DNA from: Actinospineispora spinosispora DSM 44797 | Lineage (GTDB): Bacteria > Actinomycetota > Actinomycetes > Mycobacteriales > Pseudonocardiaceae | DNA: 64,000 nt | Reading direction: 5' to 3' | NCBI RefSeq assembly: GCF_000429025.1 | Contig: NZ_AUBB01000030.1 | Coordinates: 62,001 to 126,000, forward strand | The notes under the pieces: model-generated | The model's database searches: none | Told to the model about the DNA's origin: nothing | The model's input: only the letters and a program-made list of their open reading frames with translations | Translations under genes and position numbers: made by a program | Part shown: in pieces, positions 27,190-37,026 of the stretch | Position numbering within the stretch: the stretch's first letter is position 1 | Layout of the letters: the number at the start of each line of letters is the position of its first letter

Positions 27190-30100
27190 GAGTCGCCCCC
27201 ACCCCGGTCAGCGCACGTGCCGCTGACCACATCTCGGGCAGGTGTGTCAGCGCGCCGAGCACCAACTCGGCGTCGGGCAGGAAGTCGACCAACGCCGCGA
27301 TCTCGTCCACCCCTGCGTCGACCAGCTCGGCGACGGTACGGGCACAGTCGTCCGGGGTGCCGATCAACCCGCCGCCGCCGATCAGCCGGTCGAGGTTGCG
27401 GTCGGCGAGTATCCGCACGTCCTCCTCGGAGACATCGGCCCGCGCCGCGCCGAATCCGCGCACCCCGGCCGTCTGCAGGGCCACGTTCGCGCGGATGTAG
27501 TCGGTGTAGCTGTCGCGCACCCTGGCATGACGGGCGTCGAAAGCCGGGTCGACGTAGGTGTGCTGCATGAGCGTGACCGTGCCGGTGGTGGGATCGTGCC
27601 CGGCCCCGGCCCGCGCCGCCCGGTAGGCGCCGATGTGCTCGACGAGCTGTTCCCGGGTCTGGTGCATGGTCGCGGTGAGGATGTGCAACCCGCGCCTGCC
27701 CGCATCCTCGAAGGTGCCCTCGGACTCTCCCGTCACCCATACCTGCAGGTCGGGCTGCATCGGCGCGGGATAGGTGTGCACCGCCACGTCGACGCCCGCG
27801 CCGTTGGGCAGGGTGATCTGCTCGCCACGCCACAGCGCGCGGACGGTGTCGATGTCGGCCCACATCCGTGGCTTGCGGTCGGCGTAGGACCTGGGGGCGA
27901 GCACGAAGTCGTCGATGTGCCAGCCGGATCCGAAGGACAGGTCCACCCGCCCGCCGCTGAGCCGGTCGACGACCGCCCACTCCTCCGCGATGCGGGTCGC
28001 GGCGTGCAGCGGGGAGATCACGCTGCCCGCGCGCAGCCGGACGGTCGTGGTCTCCCTGGCCAGTACGGCCGCGAGCACCGCCGGATTCGGGAAGAGGCCG
28101 CCGAAGGCCTGAAAGTGTCGTTCGGGCAACCAGACCGCGTGCAGCCCCGCCCGGTCGGCGAACCGGGCCCCGTCGATCAGCAGCGCGTACGGGTCGGCGG
28201 CCGGGTCGGCCGGGGCGACGGCGGAGAAGAACATCAGGCTCAGCCGAGGCTCCCGGACGGCGGTGGCGAGCGCCGGGGTGACCGCGACCGTGGCGGGCGG
28301 CGGTACCGCAGCTGTCCCTCGGGACACCGGTGCCAACCTCGCGAACGGGTCGTCGACGGGCTCGTCTGCCGCCCCTTCGACCCGCTCGACGATCGCGGCG
28401 ATGGTGGGCCGGGCCATGAAGTCGCGTAACGGCAACCGCACCCCCAGGTCCGACCGCAGCCGAGCCAGCATCATCGTCGCGACGAGCGAGTGCCCGCCGA
28501 GGTCGAGGAAGCTCTCGTCGGGGGCGATGTCATCGATCCCGAGCAGGTCTCGCCACACGTCGGCCACCCGCACGGCGAGGCCATCGCCCGGCCCTCTCCC
28601 GGAGCGCACGACGGCGCGGACGGGCTTGCTCTGCCGGACGTGGGCGAGCGCGTGCCGCAACCGGTCCTGCTCGTCGGCGGTGTGTCCGACCGCGACCTCG
28701 CCGAAGTCCCGCGTCGACACCACCACCTGCGCCGGTCCGGCGGCGAGCACTCCGGTGAACACCGTGGCGGCGTCCTCGGGGCGCAGCGCGTGCCCGAACG
28801 TCGTCTCCCGCCAGATGCGCAGCGCGTCCGGGAGCGTAGTGTCGACCGCCATGCCCGCACCGCTCCAGACGTCCAGGTCGGCACTGATCCAGCGGGTTCG
28901 GCCCGGGCGGCGCTCCGCGGTGACGGCGTCGAGGAACGCGTTGGCGGCGCAGTAGTCGGCCTGGCCGAACCGGCCCAGTATCGCGTTGTGCGAGGAGCAC
29001 AGCACGACGAAATCGGTGTCCTCGGTGACGACCGCGGCGTCCAGTGCGCGGGTCCCGGCGACCTTCGGTGCCAGCACCCGATCGGCGAGCGAGGGCTGCA
29101 GGGTGGCGATCAGGGCCTCCCCCGCCAACCCGGCGCAGTGGAACACCCCGTGCACCGGTTGCGCCACAGCGCGGGCGAGGTCGGCCGACGAGGTCACGTC
29201 GGCCTGTGCGTACGTCGCGTCGACACCCGCCGAGGTGAGCGCGGTGAGGGCGTCGGCGACGTCCTCGGCGGCGCGGCGCCCGATCAACAGGACGCGCGCG
29301 CCGTGGGAGCCGAGCCAGCGCGCGACGGCCGTGCCGACGCCACCGAGCCCACCGGTCACCAGGTAGGTGGCACCGGCCCTGACGGGTGCGGGGCCGTCGG
29401 GCACCGGCACCGGGTCGAACCGCTGGATGTGCGGCACGCCGCCGCGCAGCGCGACCGTCGCCTCCGCCAGCGCGAACGTCGCGGCCAGGCCGGACCCGGC
29501 GTCGCCTGCCGGGTCGAGGTCCACCACCTGCGTGTCGAGGGTGGCGACCTCCAGCGGCAGCACCCGCGCCACCCCGAGCGCCATCGCTCGCTCGGCGACG
29601 ACATCGTCGCCGGGGGTGGCCGCGATCGCGCCCCGGGTCAGCACATGCACGCGCACGGCGGGCCCGTCGGCCAGCACGGCCCCGCACGCCTGCGCGAACC
29701 GCAGGGTGTCGTGGAAACCGGGCCCGTCGAGTCCCCACGCGTACACCACACCGGCCGGGGTCACGCCCGCACCGAGACTGCGGAGCACCTGCTCGTGATG
29801 GTCGCGCTCGCCGGGGTCGGCGCGACACTCCCGGGCGCCCAGCTCTAGTTCGGCACCCGACCAGGCGACTCGGACGTCGGTGTAGTGCTCGCGCAGCGCC
29901 GCGACGAGGGTGCGGCCCAGCGCGGTGTCCGGGGCGAGCACCACCCACGGCCCGGTCGGCGGCGGGTCGCCCGTGGCGTCGACGGCCGACCAGGACGGAG
30001 CCCAAAACCAGCGGTCCGGGTCGAGCCGAGGCGCGGCGCTCTCCGTCACCTCGGCGGCAGGCACAGCGGCAGACCCGGCGGGGTCGATCCAGTGCCGGTC

Positions 30101-31402
30101 GCGGGCGAACGGATAGGTCGGCAGCCGCAGCCTGCGCGGCTGCCGCGCCGCCCGGGGACCCACGGGAGGATCGACGGCAGCGCCGTACTCCCACAGCGTG
30201 CCCAGTGTCGCGGCGAATGCCGCGGCCTGTCCGCTGGGTTCGGCGGCACTTGCTATCTGGACGATGGGCTGGTCTCGGATCGTGCTGGCCGCGACCCGAG
30301 CGGCGAATCCGCGCGATCCCGCGTCGATGAGCAATCCGACGCTCGGGTCGGTGAGCGCGCCCAAGGTGGCGAGTCCGTCGGCGAACCGCACCGTGGAGCG
30401 CAGCTGGCGGGCCCAGTAGCCAGGGTCGGTTGCCTCGGCATCGGTGAGCAGGCGACCGGTCACGTTCGACACGACGGCGTACCGCGGCGGGCGCGGTGCC
30501 GCGGCCACGACGACGTCGGCGAACGCCAGCGCCGCCGGATCCATCGTCGCCGTGTGGAACGCGTGGGAGACAGCGAGCAGTGGGGCCTCGGCTTCGTCCA
30601 CCGTGCCCAGCCAGGCCAGTACGGCGGCCCGCCGGCCGCCCACGACGGTGAGCAGCGGCGCGTTGACCGCGCAGATCTCGACTCCCGCGACATCCTCGAG
30701 CAGCTCGCGCACGGTTGCCTCGGCCAGCGGGACCTGTGCCATCACACCGGGTTCCATGCCTTGTACGAGGCGGCCACGCTCTGCGACGACCCGGCACGCG
30801 GTCGGCAGGTCGAACACCCCCGCCAGGTGCGCGGCGGTCAGCTCGCCGATGCTGTGCCCCAACAGGGCCACGGGCTCCACGCCCCGGTCGTGCAGCAGCG
30901 CGGCCAACGCCGTCCCCAAGGTGAACACGGCAGGCTGGGTGTACTCGGTGCGACTCAGCCTCTCCGTTCGGTCGGCGGCCGCGGTGTCGAACAGCAGCTC
31001 GCGCACGTCGGTGTCGAGGTGCGCGGCGAAGCTCTCGGCGCAGGCGTCGACGGCGCGGGCGAACGCGGGTTCCTGCGCGTAGAGATGGCGGTACGCGCCT
31101 GCGCGCTGCACGCCCTGCCCGGGCAGCAGCAGCGCGACGCCTCTGCCCGGCCCGGCGATGCGGCCGGGGTCGACCCGGGCTGCACGCAGCCGGGTCACTG
31201 CGTCTGCCACCGATGTGGCGGGCACGGCGAGGCGGTGCACATGGCGGCGCCTGCCGCGGCGCAGCGTGCCCGCGACGTCGCCGAGATCCAGGTCCGGATG
31301 GCGTTCCAGGTGGTCGGCCAGTGCGGCACGGACCTCGTCGAGTGCGTCGGCGGTCGCGGCGGACAGCAGCAGGGTCGTGGGAGTCACCACAGGGGAAGTC
31401 AC
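27182..31402 (-). CDS. PKS AT-KR-ACP fused to luciferase-like monooxygenase
   Basis: This 1406-residue KS-less PKS protein has an AT (about 85-420; GHSIGE near 184 and SHAFH near 281, the malonyl-CoA signature), a KR (about 680-850; TGGLGGVG near 684, YCAAN near 819), an ACP (GGHSLV Ser near 969) and a C-terminal flavin-dependent luciferase-like monooxygenase (about 1056-1395; ERHFQAFGG, SFGSGWHIDDF). This is the natural-product LLM group found in NRPS/PKS lines, thought to oxidise the carrier-bound chain. The KS is supplied by the upstream gene, whose stop overlaps this GTG start (GTGA). Predicted step: malonyl extension, ketoreduction, then oxidation. Confidence 0.95.
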   Translation of the reverse strand: MTSPVVTPTTLLLSAATADALDEVRAALADHLERHPDLDLGDVAGTLRRGRRRHVHRLAVPATSVADAVTRLRAARVDPGRIAGPGRGVALLLPGQGVQRAGAYRHLYAQEPAFARAVDACAESFAAHLDTDVRELLFDTAAADRTERLSRTEYTQPAVFTLGTALAALLHDRGVEPVALLGHSIGELTAAHLAGVFDLPTACRVVAERGRLVQGMEPGVMAQVPLAEATVRELLEDVAGVEICAVNAPLLTVVGGRRAAVLAWLGTVDEAEAPLLAVSHAFHTATMDPAALAFADVVVAAAPRPPRYAVVSNVTGRLLTDAEATDPGYWARQLRSTVRFADGLATLGALTDPSVGLLIDAGSRGFAARVAASTIRDQPIVQIASAAEPSGQAAAFAATLGTLWEYGAAVDPPVGPRAARQPRRLRLPTYPFARDRHWIDPAGSAAVPAAEVTESAAPRLDPDRWFWAPSWSAVDATGDPPPTGPWVVLAPDTALGRTLVAALREHYTDVRVAWSGAELELGARECRADPGERDHHEQVLRSLGAGVTPAGVVYAWGLDGPGFHDTLRFAQACGAVLADGPAVRVHVLTRGAIAATPGDDVVAERAMALGVARVLPLEVATLDTQVVDLDPAGDAGSGLAATFALAEATVALRGGVPHIQRFDPVPVPDGPAPVRAGATYLVTGGLGGVGTAVARWLGSHGARVLLIGRRAAEDVADALTALTSAGVDATYAQADVTSSADLARAVAQPVHGVFHCAGLAGEALIATLQPSLADRVLAPKVAGTRALDAAVVTEDTDFVVLCSSHNAILGRFGQADYCAANAFLDAVTAERRPGRTRWISADLDVWSGAGMAVDTTLPDALRIWRETTFGHALRPEDAATVFTGVLAAGPAQVVVSTRDFGEVAVGHTADEQDRLRHALAHVRQSKPVRAVVRSGRGPGDGLAVRVADVWRDLLGIDDIAPDESFLDLGGHSLVATMMLARLRSDLGVRLPLRDFMARPTIAAIVERVEGAADEPVDDPFARLAPVSRGTAAVPPPATVAVTPALATAVREPRLSLMFFSAVAPADPAADPYALLIDGARFADRAGLHAVWLPERHFQAFGGLFPNPAVLAAVLARETTTVRLRAGSVISPLHAATRIAEEWAVVDRLSGGRVDLSFGSGWHIDDFVLAPRSYADRKPRMWADIDTVRALWRGEQITLPNGAGVDVAVHTYPAPMQPDLQVWVTGESEGTFEDAGRRGLHILTATMHQTREQLVEHIGAYRAARAGAGHDPTTGTVTLMQHTYVDPAFDARHARVRDSYTDYIRANVALQTAGVRGFGAARADVSEEDVRILADRNLDRLIGGGGLIGTPDDCARTVAELVDAGVDEIAALVDFLPDAELVLGALTHLPEMWSAARALTGVGATRG

Positions 31403-32727
31403 GGTGCCTCCTCGATGACGACATGGCAGTTCGTGCCACCCATCCCGAACGAGCTGACCCCCGCCCGGCGCGGGCCGGGTGCGGTCCGCCATTCCCCTGG
31501 TTCGGTGGTCAGCGCGAACGGCGTCTCCGCCAGCCGTAGCGCCGGGTTCGGGTCACCCAGGTTGATGCTCGGCGGGACAACCCCCTCGCGGACCGCGACT
31601 ACCGCCTTGACCAGGCTCGCAACCCCCGCGGCCGCGCTCAGGTGGCCGATGTTGGGCTTCACGGAGCCGATCACCGTGCGCTCGCCGGGTGGCAACCCGT
31701 ACGCGCGCGTACTGGCGGCGAGCTCGATGGGGTCACCGAGCAGCGTGCCGGTGCCGTGTGCCTCGAGATAGCCGATGCTGGCCGGGTCGACGTCGGCCGA
31801 GACGAGCGCCAGATCGATGACCTCCGCCTGGGCGTCCATGGCAGGGCCGGTCCAGCTGGGTTTGGCGGCGCCGTCATTGTTCACCGCACAGCCTCGGATG
31901 ACGGCGTCGACGTGGTCGCCGTCGGCGAGGGCATCGCCGAGCCGCTTGAGCAGGACAGCGCCGACCCCGTCACCGAAGACCGTGCCCGCGGCGTCGGCGG
32001 CGAAAGTGCGGCAATGCCCATCCGGCGAACAGATGCTGTCGGGCGTGTATCGGTAGCCCGCGCGCAGCGGCAGCCCTACCCGGACGCCGCCCGCGAGTGC
32101 CATGTCGCACTGGAACATCAGCAGGTTCTGCACCGCGGTGACCACAGCGACCAGCGACGTCGAGCACGCGGTCGCCACCGAGACGCTGGGCCCGGTGAGA
32201 CCCAGCTGCCAGGACACGCGGCTGGTCAGATAGTCCTTGTCGTTGCCGAGCAGCAACGGAAGTTCGTCCAGCTCGGTGTGCAGGCGGGTATGGGAGTAGA
32301 GGTTGAACGCGTACTGGCTCAGTCGAGCTCCGGCGAAAACCCCGACCGGAACGGCGACGTCGTCCGGGCAATAGCCGGCATCTTCGAACGCGGTCCAGCA
32401 GGCTTCCAGGAAGACGCGCTGTTGCGGATCGATCGAGCGGGCCTCGTAGGGCGAGTAGCCGAAGAAGCCGGCGTCGAAGCGGTCCGCACCGTCGAGGACG
32501 CCCTTGGCGGGTACGTAATCGGGATCGTCGAGCAGCTCCTGGGGCACTCCCTCGGCGCGCAGCTCATCCGGGGTGAATCGGCTGATCGACTCGACGCCGC
32601 CGCACACGTTCTCCCAGTACTGCCCAACGTCATCGGCCCCCGGTACGCGCAGCGCCATTCCAATGACCGCGACGGCGGTCTCGTCGGGGTCAGGTGTGCT
32701 GGTCGATACGGCCGAGGAGGTCGTCAC
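31399..32727 (-). CDS. Free-standing ketosynthase (hybrid type)
   Basis: This 442-residue protein is a ketosynthase domain alone, with catalytic Cys in TACSTSL (about 187), His in EAHGTGT (about 321) and His in NIGHL (about 359). It ends at EEAP, where an AT linker would normally begin, and the next gene starts with an AT. A standard KS-AT-KR-ACP module has therefore been split into two overlapping genes (GTGA). It accepts the starter from the A-carrier protein encoded just upstream. The GTG start at 32727 overlaps that gene as well. Confidence 0.95.
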   Translation of the reverse strand: MTTSSAVSTSTPDPDETAVAVIGMALRVPGADDVGQYWENVCGGVESISRFTPDELRAEGVPQELLDDPDYVPAKGVLDGADRFDAGFFGYSPYEARSIDPQQRVFLEACWTAFEDAGYCPDDVAVPVGVFAGARLSQYAFNLYSHTRLHTELDELPLLLGNDKDYLTSRVSWQLGLTGPSVSVATACSTSLVAVVTAVQNLLMFQCDMALAGGVRVGLPLRAGYRYTPDSICSPDGHCRTFAADAAGTVFGDGVGAVLLKRLGDALADGDHVDAVIRGCAVNNDGAAKPSWTGPAMDAQAEVIDLALVSADVDPASIGYLEAHGTGTLLGDPIELAASTRAYGLPPGERTVIGSVKPNIGHLSAAAGVASLVKAVVAVREGVVPPSINLGDPNPALRLAETPFALTTEPGEWRTAPGPRRAGVSSFGMGGTNCHVVIEEAP

Positions 32728-35300
32728 CGTCCGGTCCTTCCGCGCCGGCCTCTGGCGAGCGCGGCGCGGTAGCGCCCGGCCCGCTCGACACCGCGTCCGG
32801 CCACCTGCTCAGCGGTGCCGACGGTCAGCAGGGCGACGTCGGAGACGGTCGCGCAGCGGAACAGGTCCACCACGTCGAATTCGACCGGTGCCCACCGGCG
32901 CAGCCGCTCATGCAGTTCGACCATCCGCAGCGAGTGCAGGTCGAGTCCGGCGAGCCGGTCACCGGGTGAGACCGGGTGCCCGACCAGCTCCTCGACGTCG
33001 TCGAGCGCCCTGGCCAACGGTCCTTCGGCAGGGTCGGATCGTCCGGACCGCCCGCGCCGGCCGGTGTCGAGGGTGTGCAGCGCGGCCCGGTCGATCTTGC
33101 CGCCGGGCAGCCGGGGAATCGCATCCACCGCGACGAACCGCGACGGCACCATCACCGAGGGCAGCACGGTGCGGCAGTGCTCCAGCAGGGCGGAGTGTGC
33201 GTCGCCTGCGCCGGTGTACCAACAGACGAGTGCGGCGTCGGACCCGTCCCCGACCAGGCCGCACACGACCTCGGCGGCCCCGCCCGCCCGAACGACGGCG
33301 GCCTCGACCTCCTCGAGCGCAATCCGGTGGCCGCGCAGCTTCACCTGGTTGTCGCGGCGCCCGAGCAGCTCGATCCGCCCGTCGGGGCCCAGCCGGGCGA
33401 GGTCACCGGTGCGGACGAGCGGCGCGCCGGACCCGTCGGTGCCGAACCGAGCCGTGCCTCCTGCCTCCAGCGGCGCCCCGACACAGCGGCCCCCGACGGC
33501 CAGCTCACCCACGATCCCGTGCGGCAGCGATACACCGGCCGCGTCGACGACGGCGAGAAGGCAGTTGTCGATCGGGCGCCCGATCGACACCTGGGCGGCA
33601 CCGTCGAGCTGCTCGGCGGCGTCCGCGACGGCCACGTTGGACGCACATTCGGTCAGCCCGTACAGGTTGAGGAGCCGATGGTCGGGGAAGCGGCGCAGCC
33701 AGGCGCGGGCCAGGGTGGTGGTCAGTGGCTCGGCGCTGGAGGTCACCAGCGACAGGGACCGTCCCACCGCGACACCGGGGCGCTGGGCATGTCCCAGCAG
33801 CAGCTGCAGCACGGGAGGAGAGGTGAGCAACCGGGTGACCCGGTGCCGGTCGAGAAGGTCCCACAACCGTGCCGGGTCGACGAGGTCGGCCATCGATGCG
33901 ATCACCGTCGGATGCCCGGTGAGCAGACCGCCGAACACCTCCCACAGCGAGCCGACGAGCCCGAGGGACTTCAGCCAGACGCCGCGGCCCGACGCCGACC
34001 ACGGGTGGCGCTCCCACATCCACCGCAGCCGGTTCAGTACCGAGCCGTGCGAGACGCGGATCCCCGAGGGGGCGCCGGTGCTACCCGAGGTGAACAGGAT
34101 GCACAGGTCCGCGTCCGGCCCGGCGGGCCGCCCTCGCCTGCGTGCCCGGTCGGCACCGACCGAATCGGCGTCGACTGAATCGGTCGGGACGGCGGGCAGC
34201 CCGAGACCGTCGTCGGGTCCGAGCACAGCGACCGCGCTCGTGGCCCGGATCATCTCGGCGCGCCGGGCGTGCGGCAGGTCGGGTGGGACCGGCACCCACA
34301 CCCGGCCCGCCTTCATCGCGGCGAGCACCGCCACCACGGCGGCCAGGCCGCGGTCGTGGGTCACCGCCACCGGACCCCTGGTGCGCGGCCCGAGCTGTTC
34401 CAGCATGGTGGCCACGGCGTCGGAGCGCGCGTCCAGCTGCTCGTAGGTCAGCCACCGCGGCCCATCGATGACCGCGACGGCCCTCGGCCGGTGCGCGACC
34501 TGGCGTTCCCACAGCTCGAGCAGGTCGGCACCGGGTTCGGTGTGCTCACCGTGCAGCACCGACAACGCCAGCCCGGCGTCACGGACCGCACCCGCGACGA
34601 CAGTCGCCACGGCGGTCCCCGGGTCGCACACGGCACGCAGCACCGCGGCGGCAACGACGTCGACGAGCCCGGTCAGGAACTCGGGGGCGCTGCCGGCGAC
34701 TCCCGAGGAAGACACCCGGACAACCAGCCTGCCGGGTACCGGCACGCACAGCTCGACGGCGGTGTCCGGGCCTGATGGCGGGCAGTCCGCGCAGCTCACG
34801 AGCACGGCGGGCGCGGCGATCCCCGGTGGGCAGCCACGCATGCGGGTGCGGCGTTCGCCGAACGTACGGTGGGCGTCGAGCAGGACTGCTCGGACGGAGG
34901 GGGCGTCGTCCGGAGTCGCTGGACCCGAGTAGACATCGACCGGGACCGGTGCGGCGCACTCGCCCGCACAGACGTGCACCCGCACGATGTCGGCGTGCAC
35001 ACCGGTCCAGACCCGCAGCACCCAGCCCAGCAGCACCCCGGCCAGCAGCCGTTCAAGGATCGGCTCGTCCCCGGTGAGACGGGTACGCGCGGCGGCGGTC
35101 ACCGTGACGGACCGCTGCGACGGCCGCCGGGTCGCGGTGCCCGACTCGCCGAACAGCCCGCGCAGGGCACCGGTGTCAGCGTCGGCGACGCCGCGCCAGA
35201 ACGCGGCGAGCGTCGGGTAGTCGCGGTCGTTCACCCAGGCCGGGTCGGTGACGCCGGCTGCCGGGCCGGCACCGGGATGCCTGATCAGGATGCTGGTCAC
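32724..35300 (-). CDS. Loading protein: N-terminal region, A domain, carrier
   Basis: This 858-residue protein has an unassigned N-terminal region of about 250 residues, an adenylation domain (about 260-740; TSGSTGAPSG near 403, LYGLTE, VRTGD, GGKIDR) and a carrier (LDLHSLRM, Ser near 790). In A4 the position normally held by the substrate-anchoring Asp reads Val (LVGSLWE instead of xxDxSxWE), so the substrate is probably not an alpha-amino acid. An aryl, alkyl, beta-amino or other carboxylic acid is likely. It is the first carrier in the line and hands over to the free KS downstream. It ends with an overlap into that gene; the methyltransferase upstream stops 7 bases away. Confidence 0.92.
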   Translation of the reverse strand: MTSILIRHPGAGPAAGVTDPAWVNDRDYPTLAAFWRGVADADTGALRGLFGESGTATRRPSQRSVTVTAAARTRLTGDEPILERLLAGVLLGWVLRVWTGVHADIVRVHVCAGECAAPVPVDVYSGPATPDDAPSVRAVLLDAHRTFGERRTRMRGCPPGIAAPAVLVSCADCPPSGPDTAVELCVPVPGRLVVRVSSSGVAGSAPEFLTGLVDVVAAAVLRAVCDPGTAVATVVAGAVRDAGLALSVLHGEHTEPGADLLELWERQVAHRPRAVAVIDGPRWLTYEQLDARSDAVATMLEQLGPRTRGPVAVTHDRGLAAVVAVLAAMKAGRVWVPVPPDLPHARRAEMIRATSAVAVLGPDDGLGLPAVPTDSVDADSVGADRARRRGRPAGPDADLCILFTSGSTGAPSGIRVSHGSVLNRLRWMWERHPWSASGRGVWLKSLGLVGSLWEVFGGLLTGHPTVIASMADLVDPARLWDLLDRHRVTRLLTSPPVLQLLLGHAQRPGVAVGRSLSLVTSSAEPLTTTLARAWLRRFPDHRLLNLYGLTECASNVAVADAAEQLDGAAQVSIGRPIDNCLLAVVDAAGVSLPHGIVGELAVGGRCVGAPLEAGGTARFGTDGSGAPLVRTGDLARLGPDGRIELLGRRDNQVKLRGHRIALEEVEAAVVRAGGAAEVVCGLVGDGSDAALVCWYTGAGDAHSALLEHCRTVLPSVMVPSRFVAVDAIPRLPGGKIDRAALHTLDTGRRGRSGRSDPAEGPLARALDDVEELVGHPVSPGDRLAGLDLHSLRMVELHERLRRWAPVEFDVVDLFRCATVSDVALLTVGTAEQVAGRGVERAGRYRAALARGRRGRTGR

Positions 35301-35307
35301 GGGGCGA

Positions 35308-37026
35308 TCACCTCGAAGACGACGCCAGGTCGAAGTGCGGGAGTCCGGGTTCGGTGTAGACGCGATCGGCGAGGATCCAGTGCGCGGCGCTCACCCCTTG
35401 GGTCCCGGTGGTGACGCTGTAGGTGGGGGCCAGTCCGGCGAGCACCATCGCGAGCTCGTGCTCCAGGTAGGGCATCAGGAACTGCTCGGATGCGGCATGC
35501 ACGCCCCACACCGCGGGTGCGGGATCGACATCGCCGCGCGCGGCTCCCGTCGCGCTCGCGTCCGGCACGGGGGCGTGTGCCTCGACGAGCACCAGCCCGT
35601 GTCCCAGGTAGGGCGCCCACCGCTGGACGAGCCCGACGAGGTCGGCCGCGCCGACGACCGCGGGGATCGTCCGCCCCTGCACGGCGTGCGCGGTGGTGAA
35701 CCGGTCGGGCAGCGCCACCCGCGAGGCGTCGTCGCCGAAGCGGGCCAGCATGTCGTGCAACAGGTCTGGGTGGCAGCGGAGACGGGCTCGTTCCAACCCG
35801 GCCACCGCGGCGACGGGATCGGCATCGGCGAGCTCGCGGTCGTGCAGCAGGAACATCTGCGTGTGAATGAGGTCGCCGAGCTCGACGTCCGCGGCCGTGC
35901 GCAGGTCAGCGGCGAACCGGTCGGGGTCCACGACGTCGGCCTGAAGGACCGTGGTCACCACACCCGGATGCGCGGCCCGCTCGTCGAGCGTGGCCCTGGC
36001 CCTGGCACACGCCGCGGGTGAGATGTCCGCACCGACCGCGTGCAATGGGTGGGTGCCCAGGTGACGGCCGCGCAGCGTCTCGCGGACGACGAGCTCGACA
36101 GCCGAGGACAGCGGTTCGCCGGACCCGCAGCCGATGTCGGCGATCCCCCTCGGCTGCGCTGCCAGATCGGGGTCGTCGAAGACGGGCAGCAAGACTCCGC
36201 GCAGCAGCTCGGTGCGTAGCGCGGTGAGCGCGGTGTTCTGTGAGCTGCCCCAGATATTGACCTCGCGCAGCACATTGTCGTCGTCCCGGCTGCTGCGCGA
36301 GCCGCCACCGAACACGACCCGGTCCAGGTCGGCGATCGTCGCCACGTAGGAGACGACGACGCCGAGGTTCGCGGCGAGCTCACGCTGCTCCACGCCGACG
36401 GGGGTCGGTTCGCCTGCCTCGTCGAGGTGGCCCAGCGCACGCAGCACCGGTACGAGCTCGGGATCGGGCGGCAGGCCCTCGGCGGCTCGGCGGGCCACGC
36501 GCACGAGCACCGGGCAGGCGACGACGCCGTCGAGGTGGTCTGCCCAACCCGACGGCCCGGTGCCTGGCCGGATGCCCCACCGTCGGCCGATGGCGTCGGT
36601 GACCGAGGTGAGCAGGTCGTCGAGCTCGGGACCGATCGGGGCTGAGGGATCCGCCAACGCGGGTACGGTCGCGGTGAGGAGTCCCAGCGCCGGCGCCACC
36701 GCGGGCTCGGCTGCCCGCCAGGCCAGCAGGATGTCTTGGCCAGGGGCGGTCAGCGTGGCCGTGACCTCGTGGGGTGCGCCGGTCGTGGTCAACCGGACCC
36801 ACCCGCGCAGTGCGAGCGTGCGCAGCGCGCCGAGCAGCCCGCCGGCGGCCCCGTCCACTCCGGCGGCCCGCAGCAGCCCCGCCAGGTCCACCGGTCCGTC
36901 CCGCATCGTGTCGAGCACGCCGCGAGACCCCAGCACCTGGAGGGTGGGGACGAGCACGAACCCGTTCAGGTACCGGGTGCCGAGCGCGTCGCCCGCCCGC
37001 CACGCGCGGGTGGTCGAGCGGATCAT
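35308..37026 (-). CDS. Large SAM-dependent methyltransferase
   Basis: This 572-residue protein has a class I SAM site in its second half (IADIGCGSGEP near residue 295, followed by GADISPAA). Before it is an N-terminal region of about 270 residues with a winged-helix-like start (LGSRGVLDTM...GLLRAAGV). It is much longer than a typical small-molecule methyltransferase. In size and layout it recalls the methyltransferases of PKS loading modules that build branched starters, but I cannot assign it to that group. It lies directly before the loading protein, so methylation of the starter unit or its precursor is the best guess. The ATG start overlaps the upstream methyltransferase stop (ATGA). Confidence 0.8.
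   Translation of the reverse strand: MIRSTTRAWRAGDALGTRYLNGFVLVPTLQVLGSRGVLDTMRDGPVDLAGLLRAAGVDGAAGGLLGALRTLALRGWVRLTTTGAPHEVTATLTAPGQDILLAWRAAEPAVAPALGLLTATVPALADPSAPIGPELDDLLTSVTDAIGRRWGIRPGTGPSGWADHLDGVVACPVLVRVARRAAEGLPPDPELVPVLRALGHLDEAGEPTPVGVEQRELAANLGVVVSYVATIADLDRVVFGGGSRSSRDDDNVLREVNIWGSSQNTALTALRTELLRGVLLPVFDDPDLAAQPRGIADIGCGSGEPLSSAVELVVRETLRGRHLGTHPLHAVGADISPAACARARATLDERAAHPGVVTTVLQADVVDPDRFAADLRTAADVELGDLIHTQMFLLHDRELADADPVAAVAGLERARLRCHPDLLHDMLARFGDDASRVALPDRFTTAHAVQGRTIPAVVGAADLVGLVQRWAPYLGHGLVLVEAHAPVPDASATGAARGDVDPAPAVWGVHAASEQFLMPYLEHELAMVLAGLAPTYSVTTGTQGVSAAHWILADRVYTEPGLPHFDLASSSR

Noticed and set aside
28530..31439. 969-codon open frame on the same strand as the AT-KR-ACP-LLM gene but in another frame
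   Set aside because: The translation is Arg/Gly/Pro-rich with no domain, while the overlapping frame encodes a complete AT and KR. It is a high-GC shadow.
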